Shown piece after piece: positions 1-6,089 of a stretch of 6,599 bases of DNA (positions are counted from its first letter, which is position 1; each line of letters opens with the position of its first letter). Source of the stretch: an uncultured delta proteobacterium. Lineage in GTDB: Bacteria; Desulfobacterota; WTBG01; CAIYCZ01. The position numbers and the translations under genes are program-made. The notes below the pieces were generated by a model. The model saw only the letters and a program-made list of their open reading frames with translations, was not told the DNA's origin and did not search any database. The stretch covers positions 1 through 6,599 of the forward strand of contig CAIYCZ010000486.1 in NCBI GenBank assembly GCA_903924805.1, written 5' to 3'.

Positions 1-897
1 GAGGCTGTTGCGTTCATCACCCCTTTTTTTGGCCCTGAAAAAGCCCGGCGGGCAGCACAGCTTCTTGCTATACCCCTGCATGTTCTGGATATTACCGAAA
101 CCCATCTTGCCATGGTTAAAAACCCGAAATACGGCTATGGCAGCCAGATGAACCCGTGCATTGACTGCCACACGCTGATGTTCAGACATGCAGGAGAGCT
201 CTTGAAAAACCGGGGAGCGGACTTTCTTTTTTCAGGAGAAGTGGTTGGCCAGCGGCCCATGTCACAGAACAAAAATTCCTTGAAAACAGTGGCACGGGAA
301 TCGGGCTTTGAAGAATTCATTATCCGGCCGCTCAGCGCAAAACTCCTCCCGGTAACAAAACCTGAAGAGGAAGGAAAAGTGGACAGGGAAAGACTCCTTG
401 ACATTGCCGGCAGATCAAGAAAAAGGCAGTTTGAACTTGCCAGACACTACGGCATCCGCGAATTCCCCGAGCCTGCAGGGGGGTGCCGGTTGACCGAGCC
501 CAACTTCAGTAAACGGTTCAAGGACCTCATGCACCATCAGAGAGATTTCTCTGTCAGAGATATTGAACTTCTTAAGGTGGGGCGCCACTTCCGGTTACAT
601 GAACACACAAAATGCATCGTCGGGAGAAACGAGCAGGAAAATAATAGAATAGAAGAACTGCAGCAAAGGGGTGATATTTTCATTACTTCTGAAGATATAC
701 CGGGGCCTGCTGTGCTCATTCCTGCGCCCGCCGTCAATGACCGGGAATTGCTTATGCTCGCGGCATCCATATGTGTAAGGTACAGCGATGCCCCTGCCGG
801 AGCTGCAAGTGAAGTGACGGTCAATCAGGATGGGGTGATAGAAATGATTTCTATTGCAGCATGTTCTGAGCAGATAACAGAAAAGCTCATTATCTGA
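1..897 (+). CDS. ThiI/MnmA-like tRNA thiolation enzyme with C-terminal NFACT-R_2-like domain (5' end outside window)
   Basis: The reading frame is open from base 1 to a TGA at 895-897. The visible 298 residues are the C-terminal part, so the ATP-binding PP-loop expected upstream is not seen. An internal ATG at 112 is probably not the start, because the 37 residues before it read as continuous protein. Visible motifs are a NPCIDC loop (Cys53 and Cys56, window numbering), GEVVGQRPMSQ (about 79-89) and PAGGCRLT (Cys162). This matches the two-cysteine layout of AANH-type tRNA sulfur transferases such as MnmA and ThiI, where the cysteines carry the persulfide and attack the activated base. From about residue 170 to 298 the sequence (GRHFRLHEHTKCIVGRNEQE, then PGPAVLIP) resembles the NFACT-R_2 RNA-binding domain often fused to such proteins. 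The inferred role is ATP-dependent thiolation of a tRNA uridine in the cytoplasm; the exact position (U8 or U34) cannot be told. Family call fairly sure, substrate unsure. Confidence 0.75.
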   Translation, partial: EAVAFITPFFGPEKARRAAQLLAIPLHVLDITETHLAMVKNPKYGYGSQMNPCIDCHTLMFRHAGELLKNRGADFLFSGEVVGQRPMSQNKNSLKTVARESGFEEFIIRPLSAKLLPVTKPEEEGKVDRERLLDIAGRSRKRQFELARHYGIREFPEPAGGCRLTEPNFSKRFKDLMHHQRDFSVRDIELLKVGRHFRLHEHTKCIVGRNEQENNRIEELQQRGDIFITSEDIPGPAVLIPAPAVNDRELLMLAASICVRYSDAPAGAASEVTVNQDGVIEMISIAACSEQITEKLII

Positions 898-912
898 TAT
901 GTAAAAATATCA

Positions 913-943
913 GCAGGTTGTTGAAATCTTATACAATACCTGC
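913..943 (+). other. Hairpin downstream of the thiolation gene, no T-tract
   Basis: GCAGGT (913-918) and ACCTGC (938-943) are perfect inverted repeats. An additional TTG/CAA pairing inside them is separated by a small internal loop. No run of T follows, so it is not a convincing intrinsic terminator. A TACAAT at 932-937 inside the loop could be a -10 box for the downstream leader, but I find no good -35 at the right distance. It could be an mRNA 3' end stabiliser or an operator. Confidence 0.3.
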
Positions 944-1011
944 AACTACTTCATGTGACCGCTTTTAAACGATGGGAGCATAATTTCCATAAAACTACGA
1001 GGCAGCAACCC

Positions 1012-1080
1012 ATGCAGAGGAACAGCAAAACAGATACCCTCTATGAAGCTGTAATAAACCTCTACGAGCCTGTGTGCTGA
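1012..1080 (+). CDS. Possible 22-codon leader ORF upstream of the propeller gene
   Basis: ATG at 1012 is preceded by GAGG (999-1002) at 9 nt spacing and runs 22 codons to TGA at 1078-1080. The predicted peptide begins MQRNSKTDTLY and ends YEPVC. It has no hydrophobic segment and no obvious codon run of the amino-acid attenuator kind. Its 3' end overlaps the terminator hairpin at 1056-1096, which is what a translation-coupled attenuator would look like, but a chance ORF of this size is also common. Nothing in the sequence proves it is translated. Confidence 0.25.
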   Translation: MQRNSKTDTLYEAVINLYEPVC

Positions 1081-1096
1081 CAGGGGTTTTGTTTTT
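1056..1096 (+). terminator. Intrinsic terminator or attenuator ahead of the propeller gene
   Basis: CCTGT (1069-1073) pairs with ACAGG (1080-1084) around a 6-nt loop. AAACC (1056-1060) can close an outer stem with GGTTT (1085-1089), leaving a bulge that itself can fold as CTC/GAG. TTTTGTTTTT follows at 1087-1096. The T-tract ends only about 29 nt before the ATG at 1126, leaving little room for a complete promoter between them. The site therefore either sits in the 5' leader of the propeller gene as an attenuator or overlaps its promoter. Confidence 0.6.
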
Positions 1097-1109
1097 CACC
1101 TAATCATTC

Positions 1110-1120
1110 AAGCAGGGGCA
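1110..1120 (+). promoter_or_regulatory. Ribosome binding site of the propeller gene, recurring AAGCAGGGGCA motif
   Basis: The 11-mer AAGCAGGGGCA lies with its G-run 7 nt before ATG 1126 and fixes that start. The same 11-mer recurs exactly at 3165-3175 before a 7-codon ORF, and a close variant (AAGGGGCA) at 6031-6038 precedes another 7-codon ORF. Confidence 0.55.
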
Positions 1121-1125
1121 AGAAA

Positions 1126-3141
1126 ATGCACTACAAACGCTTTATCCAGATTATGTTTTTTATCCTTTTTCTTTTGCCAGTCGCCGCATTTCCACTTGAA
1201 TGGACATGGCAAAATCCATTGCCGACAGGGAATAACCTCCTTGGCATCTGGGGAAGCTCAGAAACGGACGTCTTATTTGTATCCAACGCAGGAACTATCC
1301 TCCATTATGACGGAAACTTATGGGATATAACCATGCAGTCAGGCGATCTTTATGATGTATGGGGAAGTTCTGGAAGTGACGTGTTTGCCGTGGGAGGCTA
1401 TGGTATTATTCTGCATTTTGATGGGAGCACCTGGAGCGAGATGTATAGCGCCAGCAAACAGTGGTTTACTGGTGTGTGGGGCAGTTCGGGCACCGATGTG
1501 TTTGTTGTAGAATATGGAGGCTCTATCCTGCATTATGACGGGGAGTACTGGAGCGAGATGGTGAGAGATGGCGGTTTATGGAATGTATGGGGAAGTTCAA
1601 GTAGTGACGTGTTTGCCGTGGGTCTAAACGGAACCATCCAGCACTATGATGGGAGTAGCTGGAGTCCGATGAGCAGTGGTACAGACTTTGATCTTAAGGA
1701 TGTATGGGGAAGCTCAGGTACTGATGTATTTGCCGTGGGATTCAATGATTATGTAGAAAAGGATGCTGGTATTATCCTCCACTATGATGGGAGCACCTGG
1801 AGCCAGATGCTTACCGTGCCAAAACAGTGGCTTACCGGAGTATGGGGCAGTTCTCCTACTGATGTGTTTGTGGTAGGATATGGAGGGACTATCCTGCACT
1901 ATGACGGAAATAGCTGGAACCAGATGAGCAGTGGCTCAACTGTTAGTCTGTGGGCTATATGGGGAAGCTCAAGTACTGATGTATTTGCCGGCGGACAAAA
2001 TGGAACCATTCTCCACTATAATGGTAAAAGCTGGAAGGCGCTGGGCAGTGGTTCAACAATGTCGCTGCTTGATGTCTGGGGGAGTTCAAACAGTAGCGTA
2101 TTCGCGGTTGGATATGTCGGCACCATTATGCATTATGATGGGAAAAGCTGGAGCAGCATGAGCAGCGCTGTCACTGATGATCTGTATGGTGTTTGGGGAA
2201 GTTCAGAGACTGACGTTTTTACGGTGGGCCAACAGGGGGTCATACTGCATTTTAATGGGACCACCTGGAACAAGATGCATAGTGACAGCGAACAGTTTTT
2301 TACTGGTGTATGGGGCAGTTCTCCTGCTGATGTATTTGTGGTTGGATATGCTGGTACCATTATGCACTATGACGGAAATAGCTGGAGCCCGATGAACAGT
2401 GGCTCAACTGTTAGTCTTTGGGCTATATGGGGAAGCTCAGGTAGCGATGTATTTGCTGTCGGATATAATGGGACCATCCTCCACTATGATGGAAAAGTCT
2501 GGAATCAGATCAGAGGCGGCACCGCTGAAACATTATCAGGTATCTGGGGAACCTCAGGAAAAGATGTGTTTGTCGTAGGATTTAATCAGGATGAGCTTGA
2601 TTCGATTATTCTGCATTATGATGGGAGTACCTGGAGCTCTATGAGAACCGGTACAAGCGCAAGCCTTGGTGATGTGTGGGGAAGTTCAGGCACTGATGTG
2701 TTCGCTGTGGGAGGGTTTGGGTACATAGTGCACTATAACGGGAGCCATTGGGATCTGATGAAAAGCGGCACACAAAATAATTTATCCGGTGTGTGGGGAA
2801 GTTCAGGCACTGATGTGTTTACCGTAGGCGATTATGGTGCCATCCTGCACTATGCAGGAAAGGATACGGACAATGATGGAATCTCAGATGAAGATGATGC
2901 GTGTCCTGAATCCAATCTTGAGGCAACCATTATAATTGGTGGATGTGATACCGGAGTTCAAAATCAACTATTTGATAATGGATGTACTATGAGCGATTTA
3001 ATTTCTGAATGTGCAGCAAAGAATGAAACCGGGTTTTCATTCTTGAAGTGTGTGAATCAGCTCACCCAGGAGTGGAGAGAAGATGGAATCGGGCTGAAAG
3101 AAAAATGGGCAATTTTAAAATGTGCATTTAAAGCAAAATAA
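1126..3141 (+). CDS. Secreted 14-repeat beta-propeller-type protein with Ca-binding motif and six-Cys C-terminal module
   Basis: 671 residues. Residues 1-21 form a signal peptide: a basic start, a hydrophobic core FFILFLLPVAA, and likely cleavage after PVAA. Residues 41-579 hold 14 tandem units of about 39 residues with consensus (I/V)WGSSxxDVFAVGxxGTILHYDGxxWxxM. This suggests a four-stranded blade per repeat, possibly two seven-bladed propellers. The last unit lacks its terminal W strand, while the mature N-terminus (EWTWQNPLPTG) looks like exactly that strand, as in velcro closure. Residues 580-591 (DTDNDGISDEDD) are a thrombospondin type 3-like acidic Ca-binding motif. Residues 593-671 form a domain with six cysteines; the propeller part has none. 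The same tail ends the next gene. No catalytic motif is seen; the DGSTW segments do not have the spacing of a canonical Asp-box. Likely an exported or surface binding protein of unknown ligand. The start is supported by the RBS and the signal peptide. Confidence 0.85.
   Translation: MHYKRFIQIMFFILFLLPVAAFPLEWTWQNPLPTGNNLLGIWGSSETDVLFVSNAGTILHYDGNLWDITMQSGDLYDVWGSSGSDVFAVGGYGIILHFDGSTWSEMYSASKQWFTGVWGSSGTDVFVVEYGGSILHYDGEYWSEMVRDGGLWNVWGSSSSDVFAVGLNGTIQHYDGSSWSPMSSGTDFDLKDVWGSSGTDVFAVGFNDYVEKDAGIILHYDGSTWSQMLTVPKQWLTGVWGSSPTDVFVVGYGGTILHYDGNSWNQMSSGSTVSLWAIWGSSSTDVFAGGQNGTILHYNGKSWKALGSGSTMSLLDVWGSSNSSVFAVGYVGTIMHYDGKSWSSMSSAVTDDLYGVWGSSETDVFTVGQQGVILHFNGTTWNKMHSDSEQFFTGVWGSSPADVFVVGYAGTIMHYDGNSWSPMNSGSTVSLWAIWGSSGSDVFAVGYNGTILHYDGKVWNQIRGGTAETLSGIWGTSGKDVFVVGFNQDELDSIILHYDGSTWSSMRTGTSASLGDVWGSSGTDVFAVGGFGYIVHYNGSHWDLMKSGTQNNLSGVWGSSGTDVFTVGDYGAILHYAGKDTDNDGISDEDDACPESNLEATIIIGGCDTGVQNQLFDNGCTMSDLISECAAKNETGFSFLKCVNQLTQEWREDGIGLKEKWAILKCAFKAK
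1897..1988 (+). repeat. Direct repeat, copy 1 (repeats 6-7 of the propeller)
   Basis: This 92-nt stretch matches 2365-2456 with 7 mismatches by my count. The offset is 468 nt, which is exactly four 39-codon units. It looks like a more recent block duplication or gene conversion inside the older repeat array. Confidence 0.75.
2365..2456 (+). repeat. Direct repeat, copy 2 (repeats 10-11 of the propeller)
   Basis: Partner of 1897-1988. At protein level repeats 5-6-7 (KQWLTGVWGSSP through SLWAIWGSS) correspond to repeats 9-10-11 (EQFFTGVWGSSP through SLWAIWGSS). Confidence 0.75.
2863..3138 (+). other. C-terminal module, copy 1: acidic Ca-binding motif plus six-Cys domain
   Basis: Encodes residues 580-671 of the propeller protein. 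The pattern is DxDxDGxxDxxDxCP, then TIxIGxCDTGVxN, DxGCTxxDLIxxC, CVxxLTxxW and a final EKxxIxxCAxKxK. It aligns with 4433-4729 with a single one-residue gap and about 41 identities in 92 positions, including all six cysteines. I do not recognise a named family for the six-Cys part. Confidence 0.8.
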
Positions 3142-3181
3142 TCTGCACTAAAATAAATATTTCTAAGCAGGGGCATACATA

Positions 3182-3205
3182 ATGATTTCTGATGTTAAGG
3201 GTTAA
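3182..3205 (+). promoter_or_regulatory. Possible 7-codon leader ORF with strong RBS-like motif
   Basis: AAGCAGGGGCA (3165-3175) lies 8 nt (counted from its G-run) before ATG 3182, which opens MISDVKG and stops at TAA 3203-3205. The motif is identical to the RBS of the propeller gene. The terminator at 3225-3264 follows. It may be a leader peptide for the beta-helix gene or a relic of a duplicated gene start; translation is unproven. Confidence 0.3.
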
Positions 3206-3224
3206 GAACAATCAATAACTGTCT

Positions 3225-3264
3225 ACAGGTTTGATAATAGACCTGTTTGGCGTTTTTTTGTTTT
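3225..3264 (+). terminator. Intrinsic terminator or attenuator between the two surface genes
   Basis: ACAGGT (3225-3230) pairs with ACCTGT (3241-3246), extended inward by a T-G and a T-A pair to an 8-bp stem with loop GATAAT. After a 6-nt spacer comes a T7 run (3253-3259) and TTTT (3261-3264). A competing pairing GTCTA (3221-3225)/TAGAC (3238-3242) overlaps it. It ends the propeller transcript or acts in the leader of the beta-helix gene, whose ATG is 43 nt away. Confidence 0.6.
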
Positions 3265-3307
3265 CAAGAACGAGCATAAATAAAAAAAATTAAATGAGGA
3301 ACAAGCT

Positions 3308-4732
3308 ATGAAAAAGAGGCTATCCATTAGGGCAATACCACTTTTTGTTGCGGTTCTGGCAGCAATCATGCACTTTCCTGTAAGCGTCCAGAGCGCAACC
3401 CTTGAGGTAGGCACAGGGAAACCGTATGCTACGATTCAATCTGCCATTGCTGATGCCCATTCTAGGGACACCGTTCTTGTTGATGATGGGAAATACATAG
3501 AAAACATAAATTTTCTTGGTAAGGCTATCACTGTAAAATCAGTTAATGGAGCTATAAAGACAATTATTGACGGAAACCTCAACGGAACTGTCGTGACATT
3601 TAGTTCTTCGGAAGGGTCAAATTCGGTACTGGATGGTTTTCTATTAACCAATGCAAAAAGAACTGCTGTTTCTTCATTCCTCAACGGAGGAGGGATTTAT
3701 TGTTATTCTGCATCACCATCAATCAAAAATTGTATCATCGATGGAAATCAGCCTGATTATGGGGGCGGGATTTACTGTGAATTATCTTCGCCACTAATTG
3801 TGAACTGCACTATCACCAATAACTGGGCGATGAGTGCCGGAGGTGGTATCTTTTTAAAATCATCTTCACCTTCGATCAGCAAATGTATTATTAGCCATAA
3901 CGGATCCTCTGGGGGTGCAGGTTTATCTCTATTAATGTCTTCACCTTCAATAACCAATTGTTTTATTGTGAGAAATGGGACTAATTATTCGTTTGGCGGA
4001 GGAATATCGTGCCACAATTCCAGCCCAAAGATAACCAACTGTACGATCAGCGATAATTCAGTTTCTACTATGCCCTCCGGGTTTGAAGTAGGGGGTGGAA
4101 TGTATTGCGATGATGCTTCTTCACCAACAGTTCTGAACAGCATTTTTTGGGGTAATGTTGCTAAGAATGAAATTGACTTATCTGAAGACAGCTCAATTAA
4201 CATCACCTATTCCGATATTGAAGGGGGGTGGGAAGGAAGTGGAAACATTGATGCTGACCCGCTGTATATATACAGCAATGATAACGTCCCTGATTATCAT
4301 TTAACTGACAGCTCACCCTGTATTGATAAGGGAACAAGCGAAGGAGCACCTGCCGATGACATAGATAATGATCCCCGACCCCAGGGAGCTGGCTTTGATA
4401 TGGGGGCTGATGAGGTTAAGGTTATTCTAAATGATTCAGATGGCGATGGTGTACCGGATGATAGTGACCAGTGTCCAGACTCAGCCCTTAGTCCAACCAT
4501 TGTTATTGGTGAATGTGATACAGGGGTAGCCAATGAAATCTCTGACGATGGATGTACGAGGCAGGACTTAATAAATGATTGCATTAATACTGCCCGTAAT
4601 AAGGGGGCAGTTGTGATGTGTGTTGCGCATTTGACCAATGCGTGGAAGAGAAAAGGACTGATAACGGGAAATGAAAAGGGAAAGATTCAGCGCTGTGCAG
4701 CAAAAATTAAAAGAAAGATAAGCAACGGCTAA
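3308..4732 (+). CDS. Secreted right-handed beta-helix protein with choice-of-anchor-Q-like segment and six-Cys C-terminal module
   Basis: 474 residues. ATG 3308 has GAGGA at 3296-3300 (7 nt away), and residues 1-29 are a signal peptide with likely cleavage after VQS. Residues 31-90 (YATIQSAIADA, DTVLVDDGKY, GKAITVKSVNG, TIIDGN) are the DUF1565/pectate-lyase-like helix start. Residues 126-290 contain six or so coils of the type GGGIYCxxSSPxIxNCxIxxN, with cysteine and asparagine ladders typical of parallel beta-helices. Residues 301-369 (YSDIEGG, NIDADPLY, YHLTDSSPCIDKG, DIDNDPRP, FDMGADE) match the choice-of-anchor Q pattern found just before varied sorting signals. Residues 376-474 repeat the Ca-binding motif and six-Cys module of the upstream gene. 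No lyase active-site triad can be assigned, so carbohydrate cleavage is only a possibility; adhesion or binding is equally likely. It follows the propeller gene in the same direction, with a terminator between them. Confidence 0.85.
   Translation: MKKRLSIRAIPLFVAVLAAIMHFPVSVQSATLEVGTGKPYATIQSAIADAHSRDTVLVDDGKYIENINFLGKAITVKSVNGAIKTIIDGNLNGTVVTFSSSEGSNSVLDGFLLTNAKRTAVSSFLNGGGIYCYSASPSIKNCIIDGNQPDYGGGIYCELSSPLIVNCTITNNWAMSAGGGIFLKSSSPSISKCIISHNGSSGGAGLSLLMSSPSITNCFIVRNGTNYSFGGGISCHNSSPKITNCTISDNSVSTMPSGFEVGGGMYCDDASSPTVLNSIFWGNVAKNEIDLSEDSSINITYSDIEGGWEGSGNIDADPLYIYSNDNVPDYHLTDSSPCIDKGTSEGAPADDIDNDPRPQGAGFDMGADEVKVILNDSDGDGVPDDSDQCPDSALSPTIVIGECDTGVANEISDDGCTRQDLINDCINTARNKGAVVMCVAHLTNAWKRKGLITGNEKGKIQRCAAKIKRKISNG
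4433..4729 (+). other. C-terminal module, copy 2: acidic Ca-binding motif plus six-Cys domain
   Basis: Encodes residues 376-474 of the beta-helix protein. It starts DSDGDGVPDDSDQCP, continues TIVIGECDTGVAN and DDGCTRQDLINDC, and ends CVAHLTNAW, ITGNEKGKIQRCAAK and a basic tail. The six Cys positions match copy 1 (2863-3138). Confidence 0.8.
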
Positions 4733-4742
4733 TTTAATTATG

Positions 4743-4776
4743 AGGCAGGTTCAGCAATGGCCCTGCCTTATTTTTT
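4743..4776 (+). terminator. Intrinsic terminator after the beta-helix gene
   Basis: AGGCAGG (4743-4749) and CCTGCCT (4762-4768) form a perfect 7-bp stem with a 12-nt loop, followed by TTATTTTTT (4769-4777). It lies 11 nt after the TAA of the beta-helix gene and 20 nt beyond the stop of the convergent selD. On the minus strand it lacks a good T-tract, so it serves mainly the + strand. Confidence 0.8.
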
Positions 4777-4796
4777 ATGTATTGTGGTGGATACTA

Positions 4797-5846
4797 TTAT
4801 TTCCTGATTATAACCTTCCCCGGGGGATTATCACAAATCTCTCCCACCATGAATGCCCTCACCCCTCTGTTGTTCAATTGTTCAAGCAGGGACTCAGCCT
4901 TTTCCCGGGAAACCGACAAGAGCAAACCTCCTGATGTCTGCGGATCATACAATATGTCACGCATTTCATCACTGATTGTTTCCCGGTACTCTACAAACGG
5001 CTCGTAGAAGGTGCGGTTAGCGTGTGCGCCTCCGGGAACCAGACCCATGCGGGCATATTCCAGAGCCTCGGGGAAAACCGGAATGGATGACGCATGCAGA
5101 AAGACCGCTGTATTGCTTGCCCTGGCTATTTCATAGGAATGACCGATAATCCCGAAGCCGGTGATATCAGTGCAGCCATGCACCCCAATCTCTTGAGCAA
5201 CCTCTGACGCAGCTTTATTTAAGGTGGTCATGGTTTTCACCATCCTGTCAACCGCAGGGGCGCTCGCTGCTTTACCTTTCAGCGCAGTTGCGATAATGCC
5301 GGTGCCGAGCGGCTTGGTCAGGATGAGGGCATCCCCGGCCCGTGCACCCTGCTTCGTTAAAACTTTCTGCGGATGGATAAGTCCGGTCACTGCCAGCCCG
5401 TACTTCAACTCCTGGTCGTCTATGCTGTGCCCTCCGACAAGAACAACATCCGCCTCTGCCATCTTCTCAAGGCCGCCGCGCAGTATTTCCTTAAGAATGC
5501 TGATATCAAATTTGTTTACCGGGAATCCGACAATGTTCATCGCCGTAATGGGCTTGCCGCCCATGGCATAAATATCACTCAGCGAATTGACAGCAGCAAT
5601 CTGGCCAAAGGTAAACGGGTCATCAACGATGGGCGTAAAGAAATCAACGGTCTGCACCAGCGCAATATCATCGGTTAGCTGATAGACTCCGGCATCATCC
5701 GGGTTTTCAAGCCCGACAATAAGATTGGGGCTTTTCACCAGCGGCAGGCCGCACAGTATATGGTCCAGGACCCCTGGACTGAGTTTTGAAGCTCAACCGG
5801 CCTTGCTGGAAAATTGGGTGAGCTGAATTTTTTCTTTTTCAGTCAT
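4797..5846 (-). CDS. selD: Selenophosphate synthase, selenocysteine-containing (in-frame TGA)
   Basis: SelD makes selenophosphate from selenide and ATP for selenocysteyl-tRNA and tRNA 2-selenouridine synthesis in the cytoplasm. Read through the TGA, the gene gives 349 residues, close to E. coli SelD (347). The start is ATG at 5846, with GAGGAG at 5855-5860 (8 nt spacing). The N-terminus is MTEKEKIQLTQFSSKAGUASK, with Sec18 and Lys21 at the places of the E. coli catalytic Cys17 and Lys20. Metal/ATP-binding aspartates fall at Asp51 (NPDDAGVY), Asp68 (TVDFF), Asp91 (LSDIYAMGGK) and Asp227 (TDITGFG). GGHSID, TKPLGTG and DPQTSGG are also present. The second Cys of the usual (C/U)GC motif is replaced: here the loop reads U-A-S. 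A caller treating TGA as stop would start at GTG 5738 and lose the catalytic loop; that start has no visible RBS. It converges on the beta-helix gene and appears monocistronic. Confidence 0.93.
5763..5795 (-). promoter_or_regulatory. Selenocysteine codon and bacterial SECIS-like hairpin in selD
   Basis: TGA occupies 5795-5793 on the minus strand. After 13 nt, GTCCAGG pairs perfectly with CCTGGAC (5779-5763) around the 3-nt loop GGT. The apical G/U loop, about 21 nt after the UGA, fits the spacing and loop bases known for SelB-bound bacterial SECIS elements. This directs Sec insertion at residue 18. Confidence 0.85.
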
Positions 5847-6046
5847 GAGATAAACTCCTCTGGATATAAAACTATATTAGACAGATGTTTTATAACACAC
5901 CTCATACCCTAAGTTTAAGAAAAAAATAGGGCTAAGTCACGAAGTTTCAAAATGCGGGTTTGCTTTGTGTAAGTGCTGTTTTGCAAAAAGGATTAGCTTT
6001 GACTTAAAGAGTACTATGCTGCGGTAAAAGAAGGGGCAGAAAAACA

Positions 6047-6070
6047 ATGCAGGGGGTCAAAAAGAAATAA
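6047..6070 (+). promoter_or_regulatory. Possible 7-codon leader ORF with AAGGGGCA RBS-like motif
   Basis: ATG 6047 opens MQGVKKK and stops at TAA 6068-6070. AAGGGGCA (6031-6038) lies upstream, with the G-run 10 nt from the ATG. The arrangement of G-rich motif, 7 codons and terminator resembles 3165-3264. It could be chance; listed for the recurring pattern. Confidence 0.2.
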
Positions 6071-6089
6071 AAATCATCGGTAGAATACT

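Larger units (their letters stand above)
1246..2862 (+). repeat. Array of 14 coding repeats, unit about 117 nt (39 codons)
   Basis: Fourteen copies of the WGSS...DVFAVG...HYDG...W unit. Copies 5 and 12 each carry an insertion after VGFN (NDYVEKDAG and NQDELDS) at the same place in the blade. These two are seven units apart, supporting a 7+7 organisation. Copy 14 is incomplete at its end. Confidence 0.85.

Noticed and set aside
898..1125. c-di-GMP (GEMM-I) or other known riboswitch upstream of the propeller gene
   Set aside because: The conserved GGCAAACC and GGGACGCAAAGCC blocks are absent, and no other class consensus was recognised.
1246..2862. Propeller repeats as Asp-box (BNR) sialidase-like repeats
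   Set aside because: The DGSTW segment has five residues from Asp to Trp instead of the DxGxTW spacing, and no sialidase catalytic residues were seen.
4740..5007. Two overlapping + strand ORFs of 64 and 76 codons
   Set aside because: They begin in the terminator region and run antisense into the 3' end of selD; no RBS and no recognisable protein features.
5224..5678. Two + strand ORFs of 115 and 101 codons inside selD
   Set aside because: They lie antisense to selD, whose conserved motifs run through the whole region; their translations show no family features.
4797..5738. SelD as a 313-residue protein starting at GTG 5738
   Set aside because: No RBS is visible there and the catalytic loop would be lost. 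The upstream frame contains a normal SelD N-terminus interrupted only by a TGA in the Sec position.
5793..5795. TGA in selD as a nonsense mutation (pseudogene)
   Set aside because: It sits precisely at the catalytic Cys/Sec position, has a SECIS-like hairpin at the right distance, and the rest of the gene is intact.
5940..5975. Minus-strand CACAAAGCAAACCCGC resembling the first block of a GEMM-I riboswitch upstream of selD
   Set aside because: Only a partial match; the second conserved block and the required stems are missing.
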